Positions 15,011 to 26,800 of a stretch of 64,000 bases of DNA are shown in pieces. The notes under the pieces are model-generated. The model saw nothing but the letters and a program-made list of their open reading frames with translations. It was not told the origin of the DNA and searched no databases. The DNA lies in assembly GCF_014839805.1 (NCBI RefSeq), contig NC_051131.1, positions 7,056,913-7,120,912 on the forward strand, written 5' to 3'. Source of the DNA: Manduca sexta. Taxonomy: Eukaryota; Arthropoda; Insecta; Lepidoptera; Sphingidae. The translations under genes were made by a program, and so were the position numbers. Numbering within the stretch: the stretch's first letter is position 1; every line of letters begins with the position of its first letter.

Positions 15011-17812
15011 ACCAATCAACCACTATTCCATATGCCCTTCTGATCTCATCTTATCACTTTGCCTATTCGCTGTGTTATTGTAATTATAATAGACGTGTAA
15101 TGCAAGGCAGGGCATACCCTAAATTTTAGACTACTTGATTAGATACGATTTAGTAAACGGAACAACAATTCACTCAATCTATAAAACATTGTATAGTGTT
15201 TCATTTAATTATAATAACGCAATATCAAAAACATGCATAACAATAAATTCTATCGTGCAAAAATGATTTGAAAGGAAACAATAAGCGCGTGACTTGAGCG
15301 AACAAATGCAGAGCTTTCGTAGCACCACGTAGCGCTGTGTAGTTAGTAGTTACTTGACGAGATGACAAAGACAACGCGCCACTCAGCCGTCGAGTGCAAA
15401 ATTTCTAGAAAACAATTAAATACAGCATACATATTTAAATTCCCATGCGCGTTTATTTTAAATTTAGGCGTATTTTAATCAGATTAACTGTTGCTTTTAA
15501 GATTATACCGCTGCATCAAACGGTATGTCAAATTATGCCTGGGAACTGGGTTCACAATGTAAACAACTAAAGAATCTTAACTCGATTCCCCGATGTTGAA
15601 GTATGGCAGTAAACATTACGATTTAAAATAATTACCTATGATGAGTTTACACACTTTTTTTTAGAAATGGTCAGTTATTTTTTCGCTCAATTGTTTGACA
15701 TAAGTTTTTTTTTAAGAAATTTGTGTTATGGACAGCTTTTTGGAAAATAAGTAACTCAAATTGATATGTTTTCCTATGACAAATAAGGGAAACGACCGAT
15801 CAATTGGAATGTGTAAAGAGCACTCAAAGTCGGAAACACGTGGTATTTCAGCAAAGTAAATAGATAGATAATAATGAATTGTCGGCACCCTCGCCCTCTC
15901 TGTGTAGGTGACTTGCAGAGAGCGTCTAGACGGAGGGACCCCTGCCGATACCATTATATCCACATCGCTCTACGTAATATTATAAAATTTATTAAGTGCA
16001 TTTTAGGCGTCTCGTATCGTGGTGCTTCAAATATAACATAGATATCTACATTGGGTAGGGTTTTCCTTTCTATGATGTTATTTGTTAAGCGTAAGCTTGA
16101 CCGGATAAATTTAATGTATAGTTTTTGTAGACGCATTATGCCAGAATAATATATTTAACGAAACATTTTTTCATCAGGTACTTTATTTATTATTTGCATA
16201 TTTGAATTTTAATACTTGCTTCGCTTGGAAAACAAACCATCGGTATTCACACTAGTGCGTTGCGTAGGCATCTGTTTAAGTGGTGTATAAATGTGCGCAG
16301 TAAAGGGTGTACGGATGCGTTCCCACGGCAACGCTCGGGTTATGCTGTGGATTCCGGAGTAACAATAATTTGCCCGCGCGGCGCTTTCAGGCGTGGGCCG
16401 TAAATACAGGATTGACGATAAACCGGATTATTTTTAACGATAAAATCCGTAGAGTTGTTGCTGCTTCTTTATCATTTTTCTCTCAAAACTGATAAAACCC
16501 AACCGGCTTACAATGTAATAATCTGCTATATTTCACGTGCTTGTCTTATCGTCAGCGGCGACAGGTGTGCAAAATATTTCCAACGGTACACGGAATATAT
16601 GCTCGTTGTATTTCATTGAAAATCCTACTTAGTATCAACATTGTTTTGAATGGTCGTCGTACCAGCCACTGAATGGACAGTTAAACTCCCTATTCACTCA
16701 AAGGTAAATGGGCACATTTTTGCGCGAACCTCACGTTTCCGCGTTCTTCGGCCGGTGCTACGTGCCTCTGAAGTATTTTGTACCGATACCCCTGACTTAC
16801 TATTTTATAGTGATTACTATTGCTTAAAGGAACTTTATGCGATGGTGTATAGGATGTGTTTATATTGTAGGACTTTTTTCTCACACGTTTAAAAACGTAT
16901 CGAATAACGCATTTTATTACTGACACTGTGCGAAATAAGTGAATAGCTACATAATATTGATTCGCTGCGCCAATTAAATTAGAACTCGAGGATAAACATA
17001 AATATTAATTGGCCTTTCGAGAAATAAGCAGTTCATAAAAACAAAATCTCTTTGATACTCGCCTCGGGTTCCACTCAAGCACGCATCGTAGTTACCTACT
17101 CGCGTCCGCTGCTTGAACAAGAGAAGCGCTTTCGACCCCTACAACTCTCCAAAACTCTGCATTTTTCCTTAGTGGAATATTAGAATGAAATCGTATTATA
17201 AACTCAAATACCTATTCCACATAATCGATTATTTTACAGCCTTAAAACGTTTATAAACTATCAATTCCAAATATGGCAAAAAAGTAAGACAATTATAAAA
17301 AGAATTCAAGCGAATATCCTAATTGACCAGTATCGTCTTTTAAAAAAACAATAAAGTTACATCATGTCATGGAAATAAAATAATTGTTTTTTCCGGATCA
17401 TTGACTTCCTTTGCTTCGGTTTTTACCGCAGCAACTTTAACGTAGGTAATTACAATGCTATAGATGTGGGAAACTAGATTTTTTATTTAAATTCATTCCT
17501 AGAGCTTAAAAACTATTCTTTCAATTAGAAACGCCTCAAAATATTATGAAACATGTATCATATATCGGAATAGATATAACACAAAGATTTGTCGGTGACA
17601 TTAGTTTAAATAAATTAATTTATTATAGGAAAATATAAGATGCAACCAAAACGCTAACGCTTTTATTAGGGCAATTGAAACGGCTTGTAAATAAATGAAA
17701 TAAATAAATGTGTCGAGTGTTATAGAAAGAAAGTTAAATTGCGGCGCGGGTGATGATGAGTCAGTGTGATTGGCGTGCGAGAGTAATTGATTCGATTGTG
17801 TGATTGTTGCAG

Positions 17813-17893
17813 ACGGACGAGGTCAGATGGAGAGGCGGCGCGCGGCGGGGGCGCTGCTCGCCCTGGCCGCATGCATACTCTGCACGGCTGCGG
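17813..17893 (+). other. Tnc: Tenectin exon 1: 5' UTR end and signal-peptide coding exon
   Basis: ATG at 17827 begins 67 coding nt giving a basic n-region (ERRR) and an Ala/Leu hydrophobic core, then a consensus donor gtgagt at 17894. An acceptor-like ...gattgttgcag ends at 17812, so this may be the second exon, with an untranslated first exon further upstream. The pyrimidine tract there is weak, so exon 1 could instead extend further left. The region is GC-rich compared with its surroundings. No TATA box is obvious. Confidence 0.7.
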
Positions 17894-20800
17894 GTGAGTA
17901 CTCATTGCATATCACACACAAACTTACACTTACTTCAACCGAGTAGGTACGTATGGACACGGCTCTACCTTGGTCCACGAGAAGAAAATCATTGTACATA
18001 TTACATGAGAACACAACTTACATTGGCTTAGTTAGCTCTGCTGGGTAAAGTAGCGTAGGGTGGTCGTAAGCCCAAACGGACGAAAAATCACTGCAGACAT
18101 ACTACAGCATAGCTACAGCTCTAATTGTAATGTAATTTCCCCTTTTTGTATGCAGTAGGTGCATGATTCATGAACCATTTGTTTTTTGCATAAATTGTTA
18201 TTTATGACTAAACTAACTTTCAAAAGCACATACCTAGAAGAAAGATTTACACTAACCGCTGACTACACTAATTACAATATTATATATCAAATTATCCTCA
18301 AAGTTATATAAAATTCACATTTCTAAGAATCCGACACATGGATACACAAATAATATCCTCTTTTTTTAATTCACCGTAATCTGTAAATGTTCAAATTTTT
18401 ATCAAAATCTATTTACAGAGCAGTTAGTCAAATATAATATTACATATAGCATATCCGTGCGGATCAATACTTTGAACAAATAAATCTATTTATCTTTAAA
18501 AACTAATTGCAGCAATATCTATAATCAGATAACAAAAATGTTATTACCTCACAGTTTACAAAACGTTGAAGGAAATCATTAACTATGCCATCTAAATAGT
18601 ATGCTAGAGTCACGTTGTCTGTAGCCACTGGCGACTCTTGTCTACAACACGACGAGATCGGTTCGACAGGGGTGGTATTATTACAGAAAGCAACATCAAT
18701 TACCACATTGCATTTGTGCGAGCAGGAGGATTGTCGGAGACAAAGTATAAAAACCATGACGATCGCCATATTTTTTACATTGTTTATGGTCGGTAGTTAT
18801 TATAATAAGGTGACCTATTTGCCTGATTACCGACGTAATGCTATAAAATAAAAAACGTCATGATTTAATACAAACGTAAACATATATTTTTTGCTGCAGT
18901 AGATCGTATAATTTACAACATTAAATGCCGTCGAGGAACAAGTATCTACCGTTGGTTGTCTCGTAGTGACCTAAAATACAACGAGTTCGCGACTTCGGAC
19001 GTAATATTGTGCTCCGCGGTCGGCCTGTCGTTTTTTTCAATGTTCCACGTAAAAAGTATCTTGCAGTTTAAATGAAAAAAGCTAGTCTAGTCTGTGTTTT
19101 TTATAGTCATACTTTTGGCGTTATAACACCTCCAAAGAGTTCAATTGAGCTACTTTTACGCAATTTTTAAATAGTTTACGAGTTTTATAAAACCCATGTT
19201 CATTTGCAAATATATGATCAGGAATGGTGCTGCACTTCAGTATGAAGATTACACTGCAGATTCATTTTCTAAATAAGTCTCTGTGGCTACATATACGTTG
19301 ATAGGTTAACGTCTCTTTTAAATAGGATTCTAGATTGCTATTTACAACTTGTATTTATTCATGGTGTGATTGATTCAGTCAATTCTGAACTGGTTTTGAG
19401 GTCGTTGAACTTTCGGCTATAAACACAAATGAAACGATGCACCGTTTTGTTGTGAAATATATTTTACATATTTATGCTATAAATCATAAATATTTTTATG
19501 TTAGGCGGCCGCTTAAAGTGCAGTGTTATAAAATAAATGAATATCGATTTCTTACGGATTATATTAATAACAGTTATTTTTATTACGCCCACAAGTAATA
19601 TATGCGATATTTTGCTTCCCACCGCACCTTCTAGTTGAACGTAGAGCTATGCTATATCTGTACAGTTTATGAAGTAGGACAAACGCTGCGATGAAATTGC
19701 AGCATTAGCATAAAGTAGCCAATTTTCACTGAACAATGAGTTCCTTGGAGCCATCAGCGGGGAGAGAAGGCTTGAACAAGACTGGTGGCGTGCGGGTACG
19801 GACTCGGACATAGCCGCAAGCGCAAAAAAGGGCGCGGGTGCGGGCGCAATAGCGGGTGCAACAGCGGGCGCAGTGGCGTGCGCACGGGCGTACTCACTGG
19901 CGGTAGCGGGCGTTCCTTCCATCGTGAATAACTGTACAAAGGTCTGTGCAGTGCGTGTCAGTTTCGCGATGCATGTTATTAGATGAAGCTATTTTAGTCT
20001 GCGCAGATTTAGTATCCGCTGCACGGTTACTTCAAAGAATTGGTATTGAATTTATGTTATACATAGGAAGTATATTTAAATGCGGCCTACAATGTTTAGG
20101 TCTACCCGTGTGAACTTCATCACGAATGGCGACCACGACGACATTCATTCATTGAAACAACAATCCATATTAATGTAGTGCAAATTTTAAATTCATGTTG
20201 GCTCCTCATTTCGATTGCCTCGGCCCATGTTTCTAAGCGCACGATTTTGCATTAAGTAGTTTTTTGTTCATGCAAAGCCATTTATAACGTCACACATGTA
20301 CGTAAAAGCGATTCATTAGGTATCGCGGGAATTATAAATGCTACGTCACGTACTCGAGACGCGGCTATCGTTCGGTATTTATATATTCACTGGAACATTT
20401 TGGAATTTGGACACATTGTTACTTGAATGACACTGGCACCTCTGCGTCCGTGGGAGTAACCTACATACATAGCTCATTTATTCTAGCGCGGTCAACGATT
20501 TTTATTCGTATCACAAGGCTAAGATTCAGGTCCTTATTCCGTTAAGAAGATAATTTTAATTGACGTTCAACGTCATAGTCACGTTATTTAAAATTGTAAT
20601 CTCGACTGGCTAAACTGGACTCTAACGACATTCCTGGCGACCGTTAGGTGGAAGAGATGACGGAGAGTGTAAGCGGCGCCTCTGCGTACCGCCATATACA
20701 GCAAACCCGAGAGCAGCGCCCTAACGGTGCCGCCGCGGCCCCGGCCTGCGCGCCGCGCACCAGACTCCGAACCTCACCGCACACTCACTGACAAGCTCAC

Positions 20801-23800
20801 ACACCTTTAAAAGATGTCTCTTGTCAAATTAATAATTTCCAACTGCTCTTTAAATATTCTAATAACATTTACACAAAATCATATCTAGTCACAATCTTCT
20901 TAAAGATTTTTTACAAGTACTAAAACGATTGCATATTTATTTCGGTTGAATCAGTAAATTAATTGGTTTAGCCCGGAACGGCATTAAAAAGAACTGGATA
21001 TATTTTATAAAAGTTGTTGTAAATTGAGTTGATGTACGTTCAATTATCGTTGCACAATCAGATAGTTACAATGGACGTGCTCGCGTCGACGGTAATTGGA
21101 GAGAACGGTATTTTTACATAAAGTGACTTGAATAATCTCCAAATCGATTACACACGACCGGCAAGGCGTTTCCTCCGACATTATAACTTTTGCCCTAAGT
21201 ATCGATACGAGTGTATAGCCGTGTTTCGATGTTAACGACGCGCTCCGTTAGTTTAATTACAGCTTTGTCGCCTCACCGCTTGGCTTCAGTAATTATACGC
21301 AGTAAAACGGATATGTAAAATGACTTTAAGAGCTAAAATGATGACCAATTGCGAGTCTTAAGCGATTTGTAGCTAATATCCTGTACAGCTGTGACGTGTT
21401 TAATAAGTCAGACCATAAAAACAGCCGTAAAACTTTCTCAGAACTTAATGTTTTATTGTGACAATACTTTTCCGTTCAAAAATAACTTCAAAAGTTGCTT
21501 GAAACAACACTATACGAGTGAATTTTATATTTTTGCATTAATTTTAGTTTATATTTCAATAGAAAAACGAACTCGCCGTGTCAATAGCGTTAGAATAAAA
21601 ACTACTTGAAAAATATACTTTCAAAAAATAATAATATCAAGCATGACTGCACAACGACATTGAGTATAATTGAACTACTCAAATAAGTAATGTTGTCCGG
21701 CTATATACAAGCGGAACTCATTTTACACGAGTCAGTTTAACTCACGGTAGATACGCATTACGATAAGAAATTTGCTGGAACTTTCAAAGAGAATTAATTT
21801 AAAGTTAGAATCCAAATATAGGGATTTCACTTTTAATCGTATAAAAAGAGGTATATATGCACAATGATGGATATTTTTTTATGTTAAGATTAATGATTCG
21901 AGATATGTCGTGATTTAATAACCTTAATTGACAAAATGGCAAATAATACTCATATTTTTCTAGAACACGTGTATACCAACTACGTCGTACTTACATTACC
22001 ATGTTATGTTTGATTGAATTTTAATTACATGATTACTATTTTTCAAAACCAAAGAGATTAATGAATAAGACTCGGCGCCACCTACCACTGTTCCGCCTTC
22101 AAACACCGCGAACAAATATTCTAAGGTTTGCGCCCTTGTCACGGGCCATACGATTGCTTAATACTATATCTCAGAACTTGGATATATTTATATGTAACCT
22201 GTCAGAATTCACTGAAATAGCTCATAAATGTATTGAAATAAATTGTTAAAATTAAATCTGTATAACATCGCATTAGTTTCAACTGTTATGGTGTTATAAT
22301 ATATGTATAAATAAATAAATAAATAAAAATTATTCAACATAGACGTAGCAAAGATTAACTGTTCCACTTAAACTAAAGATCAGTAATATGTTTTAAATTC
22401 TTGCATTATATTCATACGTGTGTTCTTGCTTCCAAGCTGCAGATGCCATTCTGGATACCCATTCGTGTAAATGTGACAATTTTCCTCGTTTTCTAATCTT
22501 TGGTAATGTTTCCATCGCAATAAGGAACTACCTTAGTACTAAACTGCTACCACTTGTGACACGAGGAATACTTTGAAGCCTTTGTAACCTACCCTCTCCT
22601 TTAATTGTATATAGTATAATGTAGGTAACTGCAACGAATATCATTATCTTCGGACTATATGTATTCCCTATCGTAGTAACTGTTTTGACAATAATTATAT
22701 TTTCATTAATATTAACTTGATTTAATATTTTATTTTCCAGCTCCTACAGCGAGTAATCACACAGCATTAAATTTATACGATGGTAAGTTATTAAAAATTA
22801 TTTTGTAATAAAGAATGCTATAAAATTATATATTGGAACTTGGAATAAATATATAACATAAAAGGACTATTGATTTTCTGGCCACGTATACAATATTTCA
22901 ATATAGGGTCAGCGAAAGTCGCAACGCGTTTTTACACACGTCACAAAGGATTTCGTTTAGTTTATACGATTAGCCTCGTACCTGACTTCAAACCAAAAGA
23001 TCTAATCTTGGAATACCATATTAATTAAACTCGCATCATATTTCGCATGACATGGAAATTTAATCCAAAGAATGTACTTTCACTCAGTCTACTGTACTAG
23101 ACCAACGCCATGAAACAAAATATATGTAATAACGAATATAACAATTCCAGCCGAACCAGAAGGTTGCTACTACAACTTCCAGCACTACGGCGAAGGCGAT
23201 CGCATTATGACAAATGAGCCCTGTTTGAACTGCACATGCCACAACCGAATGCTTATGTGCTATCTGCGAGTGTGCCCCTTCACCAAACCTATCGGTCAAG
23301 ACTGCACCGTGGAGAAGCGCGCGGATCAATGCTGCCCCATTGTCACCTGTCCGGACGGTAACTATATAAATTTCTCAATTTAATAATTTTGTTATTTTAC
23401 AAGAGAAAAACTCAATAAAAGTATCATAAGGATATACTTTTTTAAAGTATTAGAGTTATACTGAGGAAAGCGGCGATAGCCTAGTTGGCTGTGGAACGGA
23501 CTGCCGAGACGAATGTCCGCAAGTTCAAATCCCAAGGGCACACACCTCTGATCTTTCTAAAAAAATATGTGTGTATTCTTTGTGAATTATCGCTTGCTTT
23601 AACGGTGAAGGAAAACATCGTGAGGAAACCTGTATACCTAAGAAGTTCTCTATAGGAATTTTGGGATTTCGATACTATAAAAAAATCCATGACTAATTCT
23701 ATCATTCCTTAGGCGCCTTATCTTGAACGAAGATATAAATTCTGAAAGAGTGATTTTGCTTTTATATTTTCTCAGGGAACAACAAAAAAAACGTTCTTTC

Positions 23801-26800
23801 ATAAACCGTGATGTTAATGAATACAATTATTTTTTTCAGTTCCAGTTGACCTACTCACGTTAACTTCAACTACTTCGCCAGCTGAATATGGAGCAACTGG
23901 AGTTGGCAAACTTGACAAATATGGATGCAGTATCAATGGAAAATACTTCCCAGAAGGTTCTAAAGTGCCTCCGACTCCGAACAAGCCATGCGAACACTGT
24001 TACTGCATTCGAAACATGACGACCTGCGTAATGCAAGAGTGTACTCTCCACGTGGATGGATGCACCCCCATATATCACAAAGACGTTTGTTGTCCGGTTC
24101 GATACTCTTGTGGTAAGTTAAAACATGATACTGGTCCCTATTACGGATATTGCTTCGTACTTGATGAGTAGTAAAACCAAATTGTGACACACATTGCATC
24201 AATCTCTAGGTGTATAATAAATATTTAGGAAAAATCCATATGAACATTTAATTTGCTAGTATTCAATATAAGGTAGGCTTAGATATGTTGAATTAGAATA
24301 ATATAGGATTCAACCGTCTTGACATAGTTAACCTCAGCACGGTCAATGCGCATCTCCTGATCGGCTCGCACATTTTTTTTACTATTCTTATTCGATTTAA
24401 CCTAAGGGTTTACACTGGTGTCCCTAACCAGTTCGTTATAATACACATCCTTAGTAATCAATAAGCCGATAAGAAGGAGTATTTTTAAGAGCCGGTTGGA
24501 TTATTTTTGATCTATAGAAACCAGCGCCTGACAGCGGAGTAGGATGGTGCTAAATTTATCCTTTGATTAGTCATATGTATTTTGCAATATACTCCTGCGA
24601 CTTATTATGCTATGCCATTTTGTGTTACAATTGTTTCTTTTAATTGAAGTATTTAATTTTCGATATAGAATAATAAAGTATTTTTTAAACAAAATGCGTT
24701 TTGGTATCCACTTTCAGATCACCCTGAAGATGAAATACTTCTACTAGATGACAAGACAACTACCGTGCGACCAACGCCTGGATTTTTGTTGACAACTACA
24801 ACAAATTCGCCTGTTACGCAATTTACCCAAGACTGTGTTCATGACGATCAAATATTTGCTGATGGAGCATTAATAAAAACTGAAAAGGCCTGCGAGCATT
24901 GCTATTGTATGAAAGGCGACATCGTATGTGTAGTCCAAGAATGTGGTACACCAATGGAAAATGAAGGCAAAAATTGTACATCCCTGCCACCAAGAGAAGG
25001 CCAATGTTGTCCTGATACATATATATGTGAAGGAGATGAATTAAATACTGAATATCCAACGGACCTAATAACAGAAAACATAATTGAGGATTTAACCACA
25101 CTGTCACCTCCTAGGAGAGTCAGTGAGGGCAGTGGTTATAGGAAGGAACCAGACAACATTGATGATATGGAATCGCACCCAACCGAATCTACACATGAAG
25201 GAAGTGGAGATGCTCTTGAATCGGATCACACCATACAGATTAGCGATATGTCTACAACAGAAGATAATACTAATTATATTTATTCTACCATTCCATCTTT
25301 AGATAATGCAGACAAAGAAGATTTCGAACAAGATACTTCTGCAAAACCAAGTGATGAAACACCGAGTATCACTGATTTGGAAGATGGTTTCAAAACAACA
25401 ACGATTTCGGATGTACAACACGAGATTAAACAAGATGAAAATGTAGAGCCAGACAGAGTAGAAAGCTCTACTAGTGGTATGGCTTCGTATGATCATAAAT
25501 TGGAAACTTCTCCGCCCGAAGAACAAGCTGTTATTGATAAAGAAAAAATAAACGTTCCCGAAGATAAAGTAAGGCTTACAACAATGCCCTCTATTCTAGA
25601 AGAAAAAGAATCTACAACGGCTTCCAAATCTTATGAAGAAAACATTGCAACAAATGCTTTTACAGTTCAGCACGATGTACATATCTCAACAACTATACAT
25701 CCCATTTTAGAAGACGAAGGTATTACAACAGAATCGGATAGAGAGCAACAAACTATAGTACCTGGATCTTTTGAAGAGCATAGCCATGATCTTGGATTAC
25801 ATACAGCAAGTACCACAAGCGCTCCGTTCTTAGAAGAAGTTGAGAGAATACCAACGGGTACTTATGAACAACACGTGGTCACTGATGAAATTACTGAAGG
25901 TGATACGGAGGATACTACTAAGGATAGAACAGATGCAATAACAACACCAATTTATGAAGATAGTGACAATTTAATAGACATACATAAGCATAAAGATCAT
26001 TCTACAGAAACACAATCTACTTTAATTCCTAAACTGGATGAATTTGCGCATTCAACAACAATCGTTCCTAGTATAGAAGAAGCTGAAAAGACATCAACTA
26101 AGATCCCAGAAGATTTAACTACCAGCAAACCATCTGAGGAAACATTTGGAAAAGATAAATTTGTTCCAACTTCTACATATCAACCAATTACAAATGAAAG
26201 CTTAGAAGCAATAACTGCAACTTCCGAAGAACATTTGGCTACTACCCAAGAATCTTCAGATTCACAGAAAACTGCCGTTGATACTGAAAAATCGCAAACT
26301 GTAAAATACGAGAAGGTTACCGAGAAAAATACTTATGACGACCACGCTAATATTCCTACTACAGCAAGTGCTCCAGTTATTGATGAGCACGAAGAAGATT
26401 CGAAGGCCAGTGAAGTACCAGAATCAGTTACCAGTGAAGCAACAGGAAGCAAAATTACCGATGAATATGATACTGTCTCTACCATCGCCCCTAATTACCA
26501 CGATCACTTAACAACGACAGAAAATAAAGATATTGTTGAATCACAAGAAAAAGCTAGTGAAAGTTCAACAAAGCCTACCTTTATTAAAGAAGGTGAAAAG
26601 GAAAGTACTCAAGATGTAAGCTATGATATTAGCACAGAAAAACATCCTGAACAAGAAACTTATGAATCACAAAAACCTGTCGGTACAAACGCTCCTATTT
26701 CAGAAGACGCTGAAATTGCAACAACTGAGTTTGTTAAAGACCAAGACTTTGTTACTACCGGAATCGTGGAACAAGACAGTGTAAAGCCAAGCAATTACGT

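Larger units (their letters stand above)
1..17812. other. Upstream intergenic region, no supported gene
   Basis: No reading frame here has a recognisable protein, splice-consistent exon chain or codon bias. Longer open frames coincide with GC islands, where stop codons are rare. It may hold Tenectin promoters, untranslated exons or enhancers. The GC islands and the inverted repeat near 7290 are listed separately. Confidence 0.6.
17894..22740 (+). other. Tenectin intron 1 (4847 bp)
   Basis: Donor gtgagt at 17894 and acceptor tattttccag ending at 22740. It contains two GC-rich islands (about 19790-19920 and about 20640-20765) in otherwise AT-rich DNA, and a short TAAA microsatellite near 22306-22328. 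I see no coding exon in it that I can support. A large first intron with isolated GC islands is a plausible place for enhancers, but the sequence alone does not show this. Confidence 0.85.

Noticed and set aside
24300..24560. Possible repeat in Tenectin intron 4
   Set aside because: Some phrases look repeat-like but no family, terminal repeats or tail could be recognised.
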